Shown one piece after another: positions 6,954-8,061 of a stretch of 8,061 nucleotides of DNA (the first letter of the stretch is position 1; each line of letters starts with the position of its first letter). The position numbers were made by a program, and so were the translations under genes. The notes beneath the pieces are model-generated. The model saw only the letters and a list, made by a program, of their open reading frames with translations. It made no database searches and was not told where the DNA came from. Source of the DNA: Campylobacterota bacterium (GTDB lineage: Bacteria; Campylobacterota; Campylobacteria; Campylobacterales; Sulfurovaceae); NCBI GenBank assembly GCA_011330645.1, contig DRQB01000192.1, forward strand, positions 1-8,061, read 5' to 3'.

Positions 6954-6978
6954 CATCAAATTTGGGTACTATGTACGA

Positions 6979-6984
6979 TATAAA
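6979..6984 (+). promoter_or_regulatory. Candidate -10 element for the YtfJ-family gene
   Basis: TATAAA on the + strand, about 19 nt before the ATG at 7003. It implies a transcript starting near 6991, just before the ribosome binding site AAAGGA (6993–6998 region), so the leader would be very short. An alternative is TATAAA at 6943–6948, part of an AT-rich stretch that also holds the - strand ppa element. The choice is not resolved. Confidence 0.3.
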
Positions 6985-7002
6985 TGTTTCTAAAGGATAA
7001 AA

Positions 7003-7515
7003 ATGAAGAAGATACTTTTTGGATTGTTAGTGATGAGTGGAAGCATCTTTGCTATTGAGTTAGGAAAAGTGCCTCCTAAAGTAACGCTTAGTGGAGAATT
7101 GGGTGCAAAAGTGGATGGCGGTGCCTGGCATTCTAGTATGCTAAAAGGTAAAATATATACTCTCTTTTATGTTGACCCTGATAAAAAAGATTTGAATGAC
7201 CCGTTAGCCAATGCGCTAAAAGCACGAAATTTTGATAGAAAAAAAGTCAATTCTGTTGCTGTTATCAATCTTGCTGCAACATGGATACCCAATGTGATAT
7301 TAGAGTCTATGTTGAAAAAGAAACAAAAAAAGTTTTCTCATACGATTTATGTCAAAGATAAAAAGAAAGTATTGGTGCATAAATGGAAACTTGCAGATGA
7401 CAATTCTGATATTTTGATTTTTGATAAAAGAGGAAAATTGATTTATAAAAAGTTTGGGAAGGTAACGGCTAAAGAGATACCTGCTGTCATCAAACTCATA
7501 GAGAAACATTTATAA
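7003..7515 (+). CDS. Secreted YtfJ-family protein (thioredoxin-like fold, no cysteines)
   Basis: 170 residues with a clear signal peptide, MKKILFGLLVMSGSIFA, and likely cleavage after Ala17, so the mature protein is periplasmic. The rest resembles E. coli YtfJ and HI0045: a VPP near the mature start, W-x-S-x3-LKGKIYTLFYVDP (about 42–59), NVILESMLKKKQKKFSHTIYV and a closing ILIFDKRGKLIYKKFGKVTAKEI. YtfJ proteins have a thioredoxin-like fold; the function is unknown to me. There is not one cysteine in the protein, so it cannot be a thiol-disulfide oxidoreductase despite the fold. It is rich in lysine. The ribosome binding site AAAGGA is well placed upstream. It stands divergent to ppa and convergent with the DTW gene, overlapping it by 6 bp, so it is probably transcribed alone. 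Confidence 0.8.
   Translation: MKKILFGLLVMSGSIFAIELGKVPPKVTLSGELGAKVDGGAWHSSMLKGKIYTLFYVDPDKKDLNDPLANALKARNFDRKKVNSVAVINLAATWIPNVILESMLKKKQKKFSHTIYVKDKKKVLVHKWKLADDNSDILIFDKRGKLIYKKFGKVTAKEIPAVIKLIEKHL
7510..7515. other. Shared stop palindrome TTATAA of two convergent genes
   Basis: TTATAA is its own reverse complement. Read on the + strand it is the last Leu codon and stop of the YtfJ-family gene (7510–7512 TTA, 7513–7515 TAA). Read on the - strand the same six base pairs are the last Leu codon and stop of the DTW gene. The two genes therefore overlap by exactly these bases. Confidence 0.95.
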
Positions 7516-8061
7516 GTTACAAGAGAGTTGATACTCTACCATTTTATGAAATGGAGTGAGAAATTTTTCTAGGTTTTGGGTATCTATGTCTTCTATGTGA
7601 TGCTGGTTGAGAAGTTCAAGTACACATAAGGTGCTCTCTATGGTACTTAGACAGTACGCTTTTGGCTGCTCTTTAAATGTAAAAGAAGAGCGTTTCGTAT
7701 GTGTGAAACTGACTTTAGGTAGCGCATCTATATTTGGGCTAGCATTTAACATCGCACGAGAACAAGGCCAAGTGGCATCTATAAGGAAAATAAGCATCTC
7801 TTTTCCTTCTTTTTCAAGGGAATGGGTATTAAGGTTGAGACTCTTTGTTGAAGGGTAGAGGACATAGCAGGTATGTGTCTTTATCATCTCATTGATTTTT
7901 TTATGTTCGGTAAAATCAATGCCTACATGCATTTCACAATTTTCTAAAGACAAATTGGTAAAGTGCCCTGTGCCATTTTTTGTTTTTCGAAACTCTTTTG
8001 GATGCATGAGTATGACGAAGCGTGTTTTTGTCTCTATAGGAGTAATATGACTGCACATACA
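7510..8061 (-). CDS. DTW-domain tRNA-uridine aminocarboxypropyltransferase (TapT/DTWD family), 5' end outside window
   Basis: Family members transfer the 3-amino-3-carboxypropyl group of S-adenosylmethionine to uridine in tRNA (acp3U; position 47 for E. coli TapT). The family motif appears as LIDATWPCSRAML (residues 92–104 counted from the Met at 8058), followed by SPNIDALPKVSF, RSSFTFKEQPKAYCLSTIES and a helical C-terminus. The Met at 8058 is unlikely to be the start: the codon before it (8061–8059) is TGT, giving Cys-Met-Cys-Ser-His, which matches the CxC half of the N-terminal zinc-binding cysteine cluster of this family. The real start lies beyond the window, probably 10–30 residues away. 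The target tRNA position in this organism is inferred, not shown. The stop is shared with the convergent YtfJ-family gene, leaving no room for an intergenic terminator. Confidence 0.85.
   Translation of the reverse strand, partial: CMCSHITPIETKTRFVILMHPKEFRKTKNGTGHFTNLSLENCEMHVGIDFTEHKKINEMIKTHTCYVLYPSTKSLNLNTHSLEKEGKEMLIFLIDATWPCSRAMLNASPNIDALPKVSFTHTKRSSFTFKEQPKAYCLSTIESTLCVLELLNQHHIEDIDTQNLEKFLTPFHKMVEYQLSCNL
7536..7556 (+). terminator. Weak candidate terminator of the YtfJ-family gene, inside the DTW gene
   Basis: CT(A)CCATTT–TATG–AAATGGAG forms an 8-bp stem with one bulged A, starting 20 nt past the + strand stop. A run of five T follows at 7564–7568, eight bases after the stem. It lies in the coding sequence of the opposing gene, and the stem is AT-rich, so it may be chance. 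Confidence 0.25.

Noticed and set aside
6966..6976. GTACTATGTAC as an operator in the ppa/YtfJ-family promoter region
   Set aside because: GTAC is itself a palindrome, so two nearby copies give an apparent dyad easily; too short to support a regulator site.
6800..7000. 66-codon open frame on the + strand opposite the ppa start region
   Set aside because: Mostly antisense to ppa and ending at the YtfJ-family ribosome binding site; no family resemblance.
8056..8058. ATG at 8058 as the start of the DTW gene
   Set aside because: The preceding codon is Cys and completes a Cys-x-Cys zinc motif, so translation must begin beyond the window.

Overview
The window looks like a chromosomal segment of a Campylobacterota (epsilonproteobacterial) bacterium. 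It is AT-rich, and all seven proteins are of types found in that phylum. From memory, the order spoT–tyrS–nitronate-monooxygenase-like gene–N-acetylmuramoyl-L-alanine amidase is the one seen in Helicobacter pylori and Campylobacter jejuni, where pyrH and rpoZ lie upstream of spoT. A Sulfurovum- or Sulfurimonas-like genus is my guess. The sequence alone does not fix it.

Left block (1–6300, all + strand): a 5'-truncated bifunctional (p)ppGpp synthetase/hydrolase gene, tyrosyl-tRNA synthetase, an FMN-dependent nitronate monooxygenase/FabK-like oxidoreductase, a periplasmic AMIN-domain peptidoglycan amidase, and a second amidase made as a lipoprotein. Gaps are between -1 and 10 nt, so this is almost certainly one operon. 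It links the amino-acid starvation alarm, tRNA charging and cell-wall cleavage. The two amidases are tandem paralogues, about two thirds identical in the catalytic domain, but their N-termini differ completely.

Middle (6301–6378): a short convergent intergenic region with a strong 11-bp hairpin, the probable terminator for both sides. A third copy of the hairpin arm lies further upstream and could form a competing structure.

Right block (6379–8061): family I inorganic pyrophosphatase on the - strand; a 97–105 bp divergent promoter region; a secreted, cysteine-free YtfJ-family protein on the + strand; and a DTW-domain tRNA-uridine aminocarboxypropyltransferase on the - strand, cut by the window end. 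The last two genes converge and share their terminal Leu-stop codons in one 6-bp palindrome, TTATAA.

I see no mobile element, CRISPR array, tRNA or rRNA, and no defence system. No intergenic stretch exceeds about 105 bases. The most unusual points are the amidase duplication with split localisation, the three-armed repeat, the shared stop palindrome, and a cysteine cluster in the oxidoreductase.
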